The position numbers were made by a program, and so were the translations under genes. 64,000 bases of DNA from Youngiibacter multivorans (GTDB taxonomy: Bacteria; Bacillota; Clostridia; Clostridiales; Clostridiaceae). Location of the stretch: contig NZ_JAGGKC010000011.1 in the NCBI RefSeq assembly GCF_017873395.1, positions 1-64,000 of the forward strand. Direction: 5' to 3'. Position 1 is the stretch's first letter, and each line of letters opens with the position of its first letter. Positions 7,773-16,608 of this stretch are shown in pieces. The notes under the pieces were generated by a model. The model ran no database searches. It saw only the letters and a list, made by a program, of their open reading frames with translations, and was not told where the DNA came from.

Positions 7773-8851
7773 CCAATAATCTCCTCCTCATAGCTCAGCG
7801 GCGTCTCTTCACCGTCAAGCACCCTCTTGGCACCCTCAAACAGCGCCCTCATCTCGTCTTCACCCGGAACTACGACTACAGGCGCAAGGAATCCCACATA
7901 TGATGAAATGAGGGATGTCATGTATGCGCTGTAGGCAAGTCCGCCTGTAAGTATTATGCATTTGACCTTACCCTTGAGGGCGGCAGCTGCCGCTCCGATT
8001 TCCTTTGCCACATGGTATCCCATGGCGTCGTATATGAGCTTGGCATTCTCGTCGCCCTCATCTATCATCTTCTCAACCTTCCTCGCATCATTGGTGCCAA
8101 GGTGAGCCAGAAGTCCTGACTTCCTCTGGAGAAGCCTCAGAAGCTCCTTCTCCTCGTACTTTCCGCTGTAGGCAAGCTTCACTACGCCAGACAAAGGCAG
8201 GGTTCCGCTCCTCTCAGGCATGAGAGGCCCTCCCTCATTGGCGTTGTTTACATCAGTAAGTCTCCCAGCCTCTACTGGTCCTATGGAGAAGCCGCTGCCA
8301 AGGTGAGCCACTACGAAGTTATCACTGGAAAAGTCGTAGCCCTTATCCCTGCAGACCTTTCTCACTACTGCCTTGATGTTAAGGTAGTGGGCAAGGGAAC
8401 CCCTTTCGATGCCAGGAAATCCAGTGACCCTTGCAAGCTCGTTCATCTCGTCACAGGAAACCGGGTCCACAATATATGCATTTATCCCTGCTGAATCAGC
8501 CATCTCCTTCGCGATTATCCCACCAAGGTTAGATGCATGCTCTGTGATCTTTGCATCCTTGAGGTCGCCAAAAAGGGCATCGTCCACCAGGTAGGTTCCG
8601 CACCTTATGGGCCTTACTATGCCTCCCCTTCCGACTATGGCAATAAAGTCATCCTTAGACAGTCCCTTGCCTCTAATCCATGAGGATATTGCTTCCCTTC
8701 TCAGTGGAAGCTGCTCGCTTATATGCCCGAAGCCTGAAAGCTCTCCGGGGTCATGCTCTATGATGTCGGAATAAAGCGCTACGGACTCGCTGCTGAAAAT
8801 GGCCACTTTCGTGGAAGTGGAACCGGGATTGATTACCAATACATACTTCAA
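7769..8851 (-). CDS. butyrate kinase family protein, divergent copy
   Basis: 360 residues with the family start YVLVINPGSTSTKVAIF and PERSGTLPL, LGTNDARKVEKM and ILTGGLAYS further on. In the central substrate region it departs from the canonical copy: HLGSGFSIGPVEAGRLTDVNN replaces HMGGGISTGAHHRGRVIDVNN, so the second His cluster and one glycine are gone. First gene of the operon, followed by ptb with an ATGA overlap. It may be a branched-chain acyl kinase or a paralogue with another acyl range; both remain plausible. No frameshift or truncation is seen, so it is likely functional. Confidence 0.85.
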   Translation of the reverse strand: MKYVLVINPGSTSTKVAIFSSESVALYSDIIEHDPGELSGFGHISEQLPLRREAISSWIRGKGLSKDDFIAIVGRGGIVRPIRCGTYLVDDALFGDLKDAKITEHASNLGGIIAKEMADSAGINAYIVDPVSCDEMNELARVTGFPGIERGSLAHYLNIKAVVRKVCRDKGYDFSSDNFVVAHLGSGFSIGPVEAGRLTDVNNANEGGPLMPERSGTLPLSGVVKLAYSGKYEEKELLRLLQRKSGLLAHLGTNDARKVEKMIDEGDENAKLIYDAMGYHVAKEIGAAAAALKGKVKCIILTGGLAYSAYMTSLISSYVGFLAPVVVVPGEDEMRALFEGAKRVLDGEETPLSYEEEIIG

Positions 8852-8983
8852 TCAATATCACTCCCTCTTTGTTCTTACATTCTAATTCTACTAAAATCCT
8901 TTACAAAATGAAATAGGAAATGACCACTATATTGACAGAAGAATTTTTGATTATCTGATAATATTTTCCTGCAAAATAATTAA

Positions 8984-9008
8984 ATCGGCAATGCATCGCA
9001 TTGCCGAT
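8984..9008 (-). terminator. terminator after the FAD-dependent protein gene
   Basis: ATCGGCAATGC and GCATTGCCGAT form an 11-bp stem around a three-base loop, three bases beyond the stop, followed on the minus strand by TTTAATTATTTT. Confidence 0.85.
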
Positions 9009-9011
9009 CTA

Positions 9012-10601
9012 TTATCTCCTTGGCTTGTACCTACTCATTATGCTTTCAGCTGCCTTTATTCCGTCGACCGCAGCAGATACTATGCCGCCGGCATAGCCAG
9101 CACCTTCACCGGTCAAATAAAGCCCGCTGCAGGATATGCTCTGAAGCTCATGGCTTCTCACAATCCTCACCGGAGCGGAGGTCCTTGTTTCTACCCCTGT
9201 AAGCACTGCACCATTTTCAGCGAAGCCTTTGATCTTGACATTGAAGTCAGTAAGGGCCTCCCTCAGCCCCTTGGTCACAGGGTCCGGGAGTACCCTGCCG
9301 ATATCAGCAAAGCATACTGCCGGAACATATGTGGGAGTTACCTCACCAAAAGATGTGGAAACCTTACCTTCAATGAAGTCAGATACCAGCTGTACCGGTG
9401 CTGTGTAATTTCCACCACCAGCTTTATAAGCCCTCTCCTCGATCATTCTCTGGAACCTGATCCCGTCGAGAGGATGATTGCCGTAGTCATCAGGAGTCAC
9501 TGATACCACTATGGCAGAATTGGCATTCCTACCATCCCTCGCATGGTAGCTCATGCCGTTGACAACAAGCCTTCCATCCTCGCTGGCGGCAGGCACCACG
9601 AAGCCTCCGGGGCACATGCAGAAGCTATAGGCGCCCCTTCCGTCTGAAAGCTTCCTTGTAAGCTTGTATTCAGATGACCTGAGCCTTTCATGACCCGCCC
9701 ATTTACCGTACTGGTTTCTGTCGATGAGCTCCTGAAGGTTCTCTACCCTGGCTCCCACTGCCATGGACTTCGCTTCCATCTCTATGCCTTTTTTGAACAG
9801 CATCTCATATGTATCCCTTGCGCTATGACCTATGGCAAGCACCAGGGCCTCTGCTGGAACTTCTTTGCCTGACACCTTGGCTGACCTAACCCTTCCGCCA
9901 TCCATTCTGATGTCTTCAAGCTTCTGCCTGAAGGCTATCTCTCCTCCGAGAGACTCAATCTTTTTCCTCATGTTCCTGACTACGTTCTTCAGAATGTCAG
10001 TCCCTACATGAGGCTTTGAAAGGTATTCTATCTCCGCCGGCGCTCCTGCCTCGATGAGCTCAGACATGACCTCCCTGACCCTCTGGTCCTTGATTCTCGT
10101 GGTGAGCTTTCCATCAGAGAAAGCACCCGCTCCGCCTTCACCGAACTGTATGTTGGATTCAGTATCCAGCGGTCCTCCTGCCATGAAAGCATCCACAGCC
10201 GCCGTCCTCTTGTCCACATCATCTCCACGTTCTATCACAACAGGCTCATACCCATGCTTTGCGAGGGTCATCGCGCAGAATATTCCTGCGGGACCAAAGC
10301 CTATGATCAGAGGCTTCTCATGAAGGACCTCCGTTCCGTAAGACACAGAAGCCCTGGGCTCCTCGACATACAGGGATGCGTCCCTGTTCCTCGCCCGAAG
10401 CAGTACCCTCTCATCATCCTTTGTCTCCACCATTACGCTGTAGGAAAGCTTCACCTCGCTTCCCCTGGCATCAATGGATTCCTTCAGTATCCTAAATGAC
10501 AATCTATCCTCTGCTGAAAGCCTCAGGGCCTTTGCTGCCTTTGACCTTAATGCCTCCCATGGCTCATCCAGGGATAGGCTGATTGAATTTATCCTGATCA
10601 T
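9012..10601 (-). CDS. NAD(P)/FAD-dependent oxidoreductase (COG2509 type)
   Basis: 529 residues. An N-terminal domain of about 95 residues is followed by a dinucleotide-binding motif LIIGFGPAGIFCAMTLAKHGYEPVVIERG, then GEGGAGAFSDGKLTTR, and a C-terminal YLTGEGAGYAGGIVSAAVDGIKAA, the standard FAD-binding end. It belongs to a family of uncharacterised FAD-dependent dehydrogenases common in Firmicutes; the substrate is unknown. In clostridia such a gene often follows cdaA-cdaR, as here, but a terminator hairpin separates it from cdaR. GGAGGAAAT just before the ATG supports the start. Confidence 0.85.
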   Translation of the reverse strand: MIRINSISLSLDEPWEALRSKAAKALRLSAEDRLSFRILKESIDARGSEVKLSYSVMVETKDDERVLLRARNRDASLYVEEPRASVSYGTEVLHEKPLIIGFGPAGIFCAMTLAKHGYEPVVIERGDDVDKRTAAVDAFMAGGPLDTESNIQFGEGGAGAFSDGKLTTRIKDQRVREVMSELIEAGAPAEIEYLSKPHVGTDILKNVVRNMRKKIESLGGEIAFRQKLEDIRMDGGRVRSAKVSGKEVPAEALVLAIGHSARDTYEMLFKKGIEMEAKSMAVGARVENLQELIDRNQYGKWAGHERLRSSEYKLTRKLSDGRGAYSFCMCPGGFVVPAASEDGRLVVNGMSYHARDGRNANSAIVVSVTPDDYGNHPLDGIRFQRMIEERAYKAGGGNYTAPVQLVSDFIEGKVSTSFGEVTPTYVPAVCFADIGRVLPDPVTKGLREALTDFNVKIKGFAENGAVLTGVETRTSAPVRIVRSHELQSISCSGLYLTGEGAGYAGGIVSAAVDGIKAAESIMSRYKPRR

Positions 10602-10613
10602 ATTTCCTCCATA

Positions 10614-10637
10614 GAAAAAGCCCTCACGGGCTTTTTC
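10614..10637 (-). terminator. intercistronic terminator after cdaR
   Basis: GAAAAAGCCC and GGGCTTTTTC form a 10-bp stem around TCAC directly after the cdaR stop; the poly-U side leads straight into the ribosome binding site of the FAD gene (10604-10610). It may end most cdaA-cdaR transcripts and let some through. Confidence 0.8.
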
Positions 10638-10638
10638 A

Positions 10639-11853
10639 TCAGTTTTGGTCTATGCTTATCGTTACACTCACATTTTCAGGGTTAAGCTTCTCCAGGACAG
10701 CTCCCTCAGGAAGCCTTACCTTCGGTACAAGCTCGTGTCCGCCAGCTTCAAGACCTGCAAGGTCAAGCTCTGCGAATATGCTACCTTCTGCTATGGCATC
10801 AAGGACGCCCTGCGGACCCCGTATTGATATGGATATGCTCGCAGGCGTTACGGATGCAAGAAGGCCTTCTTTAAGGTTTACGGTCTTTATCTCAACATTG
10901 AGGTCCCTGGTACCCTGCACCTCAACCACTGCTGCCACCTCGACACTTGATTCTCCGCCTACTATATATATCCCATCAGGTACTGAGATAGGAACAAGGA
11001 AGCTACCGCTTGCAGTTATCCCCCTGAGATTTATTTTCTCAGTATCTATCCTTGTAATGATTCCAAGCAGATCCTCAGGTCCCGCTATGGTAATCGACTG
11101 CTTGACCGGGGTAAGCGACATAAGGCTCAGACCATCGCTCATGGTACCTGTTGTTACAGGATTAATGACCACGCTCTTCGTCCTGTATACTCTGGCTGAG
11201 AACTGCACTTCTCCCGGTTCAGCCTCCACATGCTGTACAACGCTTCCGCCCTCATCAACTGGAACAACATCAACTGAAACATCCAGGTCTTTGGACAGGC
11301 CTTCACTTGTACCCTGTATTATGAGCTTCACAACCTTCTCCACATATTCCGAAGGTCCCTTGATCTTGGCAGTCGTCGGAGTAACCGACGACGGAGCCGC
11401 GAAGTATCCTTCAGCGGTCTTAACAGTGTACTCGCTGATTACCGGGACTTCCTTCTCCACAAGTTCATCCAGGCGGACAGTTGCCTTCAGGTTCCTGCTC
11501 TTTGTGATGTCAACGTTCTGAGGATAAAGCGTAATGTCAACAGGTAGCTCATTTATACCCTTCATGATGTCATAGCCGCTCATGTCCACCTCCACCCTGA
11601 AATCAGTGGGAAGTGCCCTGTAAACTGTTGATGCAGGACCCGTGATCGACAGGTTTACAGTTAAGGTCTGCCCGGGTACGAGCACCAGAGACTGATCAGC
11701 GAGACTTTCCGTATTTACCAGCCTTACGCCAACATTGTTGATCCTTACGGTCTTCGTCGGATTTTCAACATTTGTGAGGTAGATCCAGAGGCCGAATGAC
11801 ATGATAAGGGATACTATCTTGATCAGGAGGTCGTTTTCTTTATTTTTAGCCAT
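10639..11853 (-). CDS. cdaR: CdaA regulator CdaR (YbbR domains)
   Basis: 404 residues. One N-terminal membrane segment (about residues 10-27, LIKIVSLIMSFGLWIYLTN) is followed by four YbbR-like repeats outside the membrane, each with the pattern ending in VxGP or IxGP (for example ITGPAST, IKGPSEY, IAGPEDL, IRGPQG). CdaR modulates the diadenylate cyclase CdaA at the cell surface. The gene overlaps the end of cdaA by 31 bases, consistent with coupling. The glmM gene that usually follows is not in this window. Confidence 0.92.
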   Translation of the reverse strand: MAKNKENDLLIKIVSLIMSFGLWIYLTNVENPTKTVRINNVGVRLVNTESLADQSLVLVPGQTLTVNLSITGPASTVYRALPTDFRVEVDMSGYDIMKGINELPVDITLYPQNVDITKSRNLKATVRLDELVEKEVPVISEYTVKTAEGYFAAPSSVTPTTAKIKGPSEYVEKVVKLIIQGTSEGLSKDLDVSVDVVPVDEGGSVVQHVEAEPGEVQFSARVYRTKSVVINPVTTGTMSDGLSLMSLTPVKQSITIAGPEDLLGIITRIDTEKINLRGITASGSFLVPISVPDGIYIVGGESSVEVAAVVEVQGTRDLNVEIKTVNLKEGLLASVTPASISISIRGPQGVLDAIAEGSIFAELDLAGLEAGGHELVPKVRLPEGAVLEKLNPENVSVTISIDQN

Positions 11854-12671
11854 TCCTTGATCCTCCCCCTTATCGACTCGTCCTTCCCTTCCTCCTTCTT
11901 CAATATCTTAGTTAGTATTGCCTGAAGCCTTTCCCTGTCATAGTTCCTCACAAGCTTGCCGTTTACCGCCAGGCTTATGGTCCCTGTTTCCTCAGAAACA
12001 ACCAGCACTACCGCATCAGATACCTCGCTAAGGCCTATTGCAGCCCTGTGCCTTGTACCAAGCTTCTTGCTGATTTCCTGGCTTCCTGTAAGGGGAAGCA
12101 CACATCCCGAGGCTATTATCCGGTTCATCCTTATTATGGTGGCTCCGTCATGGAGCGGAGTGTTCGGTACGAATATGTTCTCCAGGAGGCTTGCAGAAAC
12201 CACTGCATCCACTATGGTACCTGAACCGAGGATTTCTCCGAGGCCTGTAGTCCTTTCAATGACAATGAGTGCTCCGGTCTTTGATTCTGACAGGCTGTCC
12301 ACAGCATTTGTGATTTCCCTGATTACCTTCTCTATTGATTCGTCCTGTCTTGGGACTCCTCTTTCAGTGAATGCCGACCTTCCTATGTGCTCGAGCACCC
12401 TTCTGATTTCAGGCTGGAATATTATGATCATCGACAGTACGCCGATTGTTATGGTCTTCGAGATTATGGTATACACCATGGTAAGGTTAAGTATGTAGCT
12501 TACCGGTATCAGAAGAAGTATGAGGAGTATTCCCTTAAGCAGCTGCTCAGCCCTCGTCTCCTTGATTATCTTATATGCCCTGTATATCAGGTAAGCAACC
12601 ATAAGAATATCTATGATCGATGTAATGTTGATGTTCTTCACTGTATTCAGTATCACATTCAGATTTTCCAA
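11823..12671 (-). CDS. cdaA: diadenylate cyclase CdaA
   Basis: 282 residues. Three membrane segments lie in residues 15-85, then the DAC domain with the two catalytic motifs DGA (175-177, in LHDGATII) and RHR (207-209, in GTRHRAAIG). It makes cyclic di-AMP from two ATP, controlling potassium and osmotic balance in Firmicutes. The start is TTG at 12671, seven bases after GGAGG; no better ATG exists nearby. Followed by cdaR with overlap, the standard pair. Confidence 0.95.
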   Translation of the reverse strand: MENLNVILNTVKNINITSIIDILMVAYLIYRAYKIIKETRAEQLLKGILLILLLIPVSYILNLTMVYTIISKTITIGVLSMIIIFQPEIRRVLEHIGRSAFTERGVPRQDESIEKVIREITNAVDSLSESKTGALIVIERTTGLGEILGSGTIVDAVVSASLLENIFVPNTPLHDGATIIRMNRIIASGCVLPLTGSQEISKKLGTRHRAAIGLSEVSDAVVLVVSEETGTISLAVNGKLVRNYDRERLQAILTKILKKEEGKDESIRGRIKEWLKIKKTTS

Positions 12672-12787
12672 GCTGCCACCTCCCTGGTAAAAAAGTATAC
12701 AAATAAATTATACATTATTTGATACCCGTTTTCCCCTTTTTAAGATAAAGTTATGGGAATGATTGGAAAAAATGACTAAAAAAACAA

Positions 12788-12806
12788 GCCCCGCTGAAAG
12801 CGGAGC
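12788..12806 (-). terminator. terminator after trxA
   Basis: GCTCCGCT pairs with AGCGGGGC (one G-U) around a three-base loop on the minus strand, followed by TTGTTTTTTT. It lies 18 bases after the thioredoxin stop. Confidence 0.88.
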
Positions 12807-12823
12807 CCTGAATTCCAAATATC

Positions 12824-13138
12824 CTATCTGTTCCTGGTTATGAATCCCTCGAGGTCTGATTTAGGTCTGAAGCCTATTATCTGGTCTACAAGGTCTCCGT
12901 TCCTGAAAGCAAGAAGCGTGGGTATGCTTCCAACCCTGTACCTTGAAGCCAGCTGCGGGTTATTGTCCACATTGACCTTAAGGAACTTCACATCGTCATT
13001 CTCCTTGTCAAGCTCTTCAAAAAGCGGTGCCAGCATCTTGCATGGTCCGCACCATGGCGCCCAGAAATCAACAAGAACCAGGTCCTCAGTGCTTGAAAGC
13101 TCTTCAGCGAATTCTACATGGCTTACATCATTTATCAT
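12824..13138 (-). CDS. trxA: thioredoxin
   Basis: 104 residues, the normal size. The active site is WCGPC with Cys30 and Cys33 in VDFWAPWCGPCKML; the cis-proline motif SIPTLLAFRNG follows near residue 75. It reduces protein disulfides in the cytoplasm. GGAGG stands seven bases before the ATG. Single gene with its own terminator. A thioredoxin reductase gene is not in this window. Confidence 0.95.
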   Translation of the reverse strand: MINDVSHVEFAEELSSTEDLVLVDFWAPWCGPCKMLAPLFEELDKENDDVKFLKVNVDNNPQLASRYRVGSIPTLLAFRNGDLVDQIIGFRPKSDLEGFITRNR

Positions 13139-13230
13139 TTCATTACCTCCGGATTTTTCTCATGTCATCATTATACAGGACTTCAGAGTTTTGTGAACCC
13201 CGGATTTTTCCAAAGTACCATCACTTTCCC

Positions 13231-13845
13231 TCAGGAGCCTTCCACATCAACGATAAGAATTTTTCCATCCCTTGATCCCACAGTGAAGGTAAGCCTGAAG
13301 TCACGATTACCTAAAAGCTCGCCTGAGGTATTGAAAACAGCGGCACCTGCAACTCCCTGGATGTTTGTGAATCCCTTGAAGGTCATGCCGGTAACCTTTG
13401 AAACCGACTCCCCTTCGGTGAGCATGAAAAATTTCTCATAGGCCTCGATGGACATATGCTCGCCTATCGTCTCTATGTTTCCTTCCTTCCACAGGACTAT
13501 GAATTCTCCCAGAAAATCCTGCCTTACAGACATGAGCTTCCTTCTGGACATACCTGTCATGAAAAGAGGCACAGTCACAAGAAGCAGAAAGGCGGCAATG
13601 ACAAGGAGAGTCCTTGCATTCTTTGAAAGTCCAGGACTCTTTCTCCCGTTTTCAAGAAGCCCTGACATCATTTCCTCGCGTGAAAAATATTCCCTGCAGG
13701 CCGGGCAGGCTTCAACGTGACTGAGTACGGCCGCCTTTTCAGTCCTGGTCAGGTCCGCTCCCCTGTATGCTGTTATATGCTGTCTGACCGACATGCAATC
13801 CACAAAATCACCCCAAAAATCTTCATCATTTTGATGATACGGCAT
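13231..13845 (-). CDS. anti-sigma-factor-like zinc-finger membrane protein
   Basis: 204 residues from the ATG at 13845. Residues 17-50 carry a zinc-binding anti-sigma pattern Cys17-x25-His43-x3-Cys47-x2-Cys50 (ending HVEACPAC). A membrane segment follows at about 75-97 (LLVIAAFLLLVTVPLFM), then an extracytoplasmic domain with no recognised family. I place the start upstream of Cys17 because a start at the next Met would remove the first ligand; the true start has no strong ribosome binding site and could lie further upstream. No sigma factor gene is adjacent. It could be a sensor that binds a distant ECF sigma factor; this is inferred. Confidence 0.65.
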   Translation of the reverse strand: MPYHQNDEDFWGDFVDCMSVRQHITAYRGADLTRTEKAAVLSHVEACPACREYFSREEMMSGLLENGRKSPGLSKNARTLLVIAAFLLLVTVPLFMTGMSRRKLMSVRQDFLGEFIVLWKEGNIETIGEHMSIEAYEKFFMLTEGESVSKVTGMTFKGFTNIQGVAGAAVFNTSGELLGNRDFRLTFTVGSRDGKILIVDVEGS

Positions 13846-13965
13846 CCTAAGACAATATTCAACAAACAGCGCGAATTTTGTCAACATGAAAAAAAGCGTT
13901 AAAAATAGACACTGCAATTCGACAAATTGCACTGCCTTCCTAAAAACGTTTTCAGTATATGCATG

Positions 13966-13987
13966 GAACCGATCCGAAATCGGTTCT
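13966..13987. other. hairpin between two small genes
   Basis: GAACCGAT and ATCGGTTC form an 8-bp stem around a five-base loop, nine bases past the stop of the 73-residue protein gene. No U-tract follows on the minus strand, so it is a weak terminator at best. Confidence 0.5.
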
Positions 13988-13995
13988 CTGTCAGC

Positions 13996-14217
13996 CTAGT
14001 TAATGTCAAGCCATTTCAACGCATCAGCCTTCATGATCAGGTCAATGGATTCTCCCGGGCAGTGGCTGCTTTCGCCGCCTCTTCTTACAAGTACATATCT
14101 GTTGTTCTTTGTCCTCATGAGAATTTCTTCATATCCGCAAGGATCACCGAAGGTTCCTGACGTCACTCTCTTTATCAGGAGCGCGTTGTCGAGGCTAGGT
14201 ATCTTCTTCTCCGCCAT
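13996..14217 (-). CDS. hypothetical protein, 73 residues
   Basis: A small soluble protein that I do not recognise. It is rich in charged residues, with two cysteines (in DPCGYEE and SSHCPGES) and a predicted mix of strand and helix; no membrane segment or repeat. A near-perfect ribosome binding site (AAAGGAGGG, eight bases before the ATG) argues that it is really translated. It lies between the anti-sigma-like gene and ptsI, with 150 bases separating it from the latter, so it is probably a single gene. Confidence 0.6.
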   Translation of the reverse strand: MAEKKIPSLDNALLIKRVTSGTFGDPCGYEEILMRTKNNRYVLVRRGGESSHCPGESIDLIMKADALKWLDIN

Positions 14218-14329
14218 TGTTCATCCCTCCTTTCATTCATAGCGATAACCCTATTATACCATCAACATCAAAAAAACTAAAGTACCTTATATTGCAGTAC
14301 TTGTAAACGTATACTATAAGCATATAAAA

Positions 14330-14353
14330 GAGGCTTCCCGTTAGAGAAGCCTC
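14330..14353 (-). terminator. terminator after ptsI
   Basis: GAGGCTTC and GAAGCCTC form an 8-bp stem around eight bases, followed on the minus strand by TTTTATATG, 14 bases after the stop. Confidence 0.85.
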
Positions 14354-14367
14354 CTTGCATAATCTTC

Positions 14368-15984
14368 CTATTCTTCGTTCAGGATGAGCTGCTTCGCCCT
14401 CAGTATGGATGATGCAGACATTGAGAATTCATCAAGTCCGTACTTTACAAGCGTTGAAATTGCAGTTTCGTCTCCAGCCATCTCGCCGCACATTCCACAC
14501 CACTTGCCCTGCGAATGAGCCCCGTCAATGGTCATCTTTATGAGCCTGAGCACAGCCGGATGCATCGGGTCGTAGAGGTATGATACCTTTTCGCTCATCC
14601 TGTCTGCAGCCAGAGTGTACTGGATAAGGTCGTTGGTTCCTATTGAGAAGAAATCAACATACTTAGCCAGCTCGTCCGCCATTACGGCAGCGGCAGGTAT
14701 CTCGATCATTATTCCCCACTCTACCTTCTCACTGAACTCCTTTCCTTCTGCCTTGAGCTCTGCCTTGCATTCATCGACAAGCTTCTTGGAATCAAGGAAT
14801 TCATTAAGTGATGAGATCATCGGGAACATGACCTTCAGGTTTCCGTATACGGAAGCCCTCAGGAGCGCCCTCAGCTGTATCTTGAATATGTCTGTCCTGT
14901 CCAGGCAAAGCCTTATGGCCCTGTAGCCTAGGAACGGATTCATCTCTTCAGGCATTACAAGATATGGAAGCTTCTTGTCTCCGCCAATATCAAGGGTCCT
15001 TATGACAACAGGCTTATCTCCCATTTTCTCAAGGACATACTTGTAGGACTCGTACTGCTCATCTTCGGTAGGCATCTCTTCGCGGTCCATATAAAGGAAT
15101 TCGGTCCTGAAAAGTCCGATTCCGTCTCCGCCGTTCTCGATGACCTTAAGGACATCCTCAGGCTTTCCGATATTGCCGGCGACCTCGACTCTCTTTCCTG
15201 ATTTCGTAACGGTCTTGGTATCCCTGAGCTTCATGAGCTCCTCTTTTTCCTTCTCGAATACAAGCTTAAGAGCCTTGTATTTCTCTATGGTATCTTCATC
15301 TGGATCGATTATTACAGTTCCTTCGATACCGTCAACGATCAGCATGTCTCCCTGCCTGACTACCTCGGTTATGTCACCAAGACCGACTACTGCAGGAATT
15401 TCAAGTGTCCTCGCCATGATTGCGCTGTGTGAGGTCTTTCCACCAATGTTCGTAAGGAAGGCCGTAACCTTTGTCCTGTCCAGCTGAGCCGTATCGGATG
15501 GTGTGAGGTCATGTGCGATTACTATCGTATCAGGCTCGTCAATTTCTATGCTCTCATCGATTCCTGCCAGATTGTTCATGAGTCTCTTGGCTACGTCCTT
15601 GATGTCCGCTGCCCTCTCCCTCATGTACTCGTCTTCCATGGATTCGAATATCGCCACATATCCTGAAGTCACGACATGAGTAGCCTTCAGTGAATTGATG
15701 GAGTTGTTCTCTATTTCGCTTTCAATGGCACCAATGAATTCAGGGTCATCAAAAAGCATCAGATGGGCATCAAATACCTGTGCCTTCTCCTCGCCCAAAT
15801 CTATAAGCGCCTTGTCCCTGATCTTATGCAGCTGGTGCTTCGATTTGTCAGCAGCTCTCTTAAGTATCTCCTTCTCAAGCGGTATGTCGCTAACTCTGGA
15901 ATCACTGATTTTAAGCTCCACATGTTTCTTGATGTATGCTTTGCCGATTGCGTACCCCTTTGATGCGGCAATTCCTGTCTTCAT
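14368..15984 (-). CDS. ptsI: PTS enzyme I (phosphoenolpyruvate-protein phosphotransferase)
   Basis: 538 residues, slightly short of the usual 570 because of a compact N-terminal domain. The phosphorylated histidine is His186 in GGKTSHSAIMARTLEIPAVVG; the PEP-binding C-terminal barrel has GIGLFRTEFLYMDRE, FLGYRAIR, MFPMIS, FSIGTNDLIQYTLA and the catalytic WCGMCGEMAGD. It takes phosphate from PEP and passes it to HPr, starting sugar uptake. It stands alone; ptsH and sugar-specific EII genes are not in the window. GGAGGAAT precedes the ATG at good distance. Confidence 0.95.
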   Translation of the reverse strand: MKTGIAASKGYAIGKAYIKKHVELKISDSRVSDIPLEKEILKRAADKSKHQLHKIRDKALIDLGEEKAQVFDAHLMLFDDPEFIGAIESEIENNSINSLKATHVVTSGYVAIFESMEDEYMRERAADIKDVAKRLMNNLAGIDESIEIDEPDTIVIAHDLTPSDTAQLDRTKVTAFLTNIGGKTSHSAIMARTLEIPAVVGLGDITEVVRQGDMLIVDGIEGTVIIDPDEDTIEKYKALKLVFEKEKEELMKLRDTKTVTKSGKRVEVAGNIGKPEDVLKVIENGGDGIGLFRTEFLYMDREEMPTEDEQYESYKYVLEKMGDKPVVIRTLDIGGDKKLPYLVMPEEMNPFLGYRAIRLCLDRTDIFKIQLRALLRASVYGNLKVMFPMISSLNEFLDSKKLVDECKAELKAEGKEFSEKVEWGIMIEIPAAAVMADELAKYVDFFSIGTNDLIQYTLAADRMSEKVSYLYDPMHPAVLRLIKMTIDGAHSQGKWCGMCGEMAGDETAISTLVKYGLDEFSMSASSILRAKQLILNEE

Positions 15985-16068
15985 CGATATTCCTCCTAAT
16001 ATTTTTCTGTTGTTATATAGTTATTTGGATTGAAAATCCAATCCATTTTACCACAAAAGCATATTGTA

Positions 16069-16608
16069 TTATACCCTGCGCACCTTATCAGCTGTTTCCT
16101 CGAGATAAATTTTAATCTCATGCCTGATGTATGATTCGATTTCAGTATCCACGTGCCGTTTTTCAGTGCTGCATTTCACGCGTTCATCCCCGCATATGCA
16201 GCATTCTCTCGGAGCATAACCCATCTCAAGCCTCGAAATCGGGAACTCCTCCTGGCACTCATAGATGTCAATATCAGAGAACTTTCCCAGAGGATGGCTC
16301 TCTTCGGTGAACACTGCATTTTCCTTGTAGATATGTGCATCACCCCTGACCACGAAAAGTATTTCACGGGTAACCCCGGACTCGTAGGTCTCCTCGAAGA
16401 GCAGCTTGTTTCCTAAAGTCCTCTTCAATGCCTTCTCAAGCTCTGAAAGGATGATTCCCTCCTCCGGACTCCCTTTCATGGTTACTGGCAGGTCCGCTCT
16501 TAGCGCCACTACAGGCATCTGGAACATCTCATTCAGGCTTTCTATCCTTTTGTCCTTGACCTTCCTGATGTAGATAAGTGGCGAGGCTGAGCCTTCCATG
16601 ACCTTCAT
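16069..16608 (-). CDS. citX: CitX-like apo-citrate/citramalate lyase phosphoribosyl-dephospho-CoA transferase
   Basis: About 179 residues. The family signature is visible: FSDIDIYECQEEFPISRLEMGYAPRECCICG (D-I-D, then SR, then R.C..C), followed by a conserved RHVDTEIESYI. CitX loads the acyl-carrier subunit of citrate or citramalate lyase with its prosthetic group. I prefer ATG 16608, which overlaps the citC stop as ATGA; a TTG at 16629 is possible. It is paired with citC but citD/E/F are not here. In this locus the target is probably citramalate lyase of the methylaspartate pathway. Confidence 0.82.
   Translation of the reverse strand: MKVMEGSASPLIYIRKVKDKRIESLNEMFQMPVVALRADLPVTMKGSPEEGIILSELEKALKRTLGNKLLFEETYESGVTREILFVVRGDAHIYKENAVFTEESHPLGKFSDIDIYECQEEFPISRLEMGYAPRECCICGDERVKCSTEKRHVDTEIESYIRHEIKIYLEETADKVRRV

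Noticed and set aside
8934..8964. Plus-strand TTGACA with TGATAA 18 bases on, upstream of the FAD gene terminator.
   Set aside because: It would read antisense into the FAD gene; the -10 is poor and nothing else supports a transcript.
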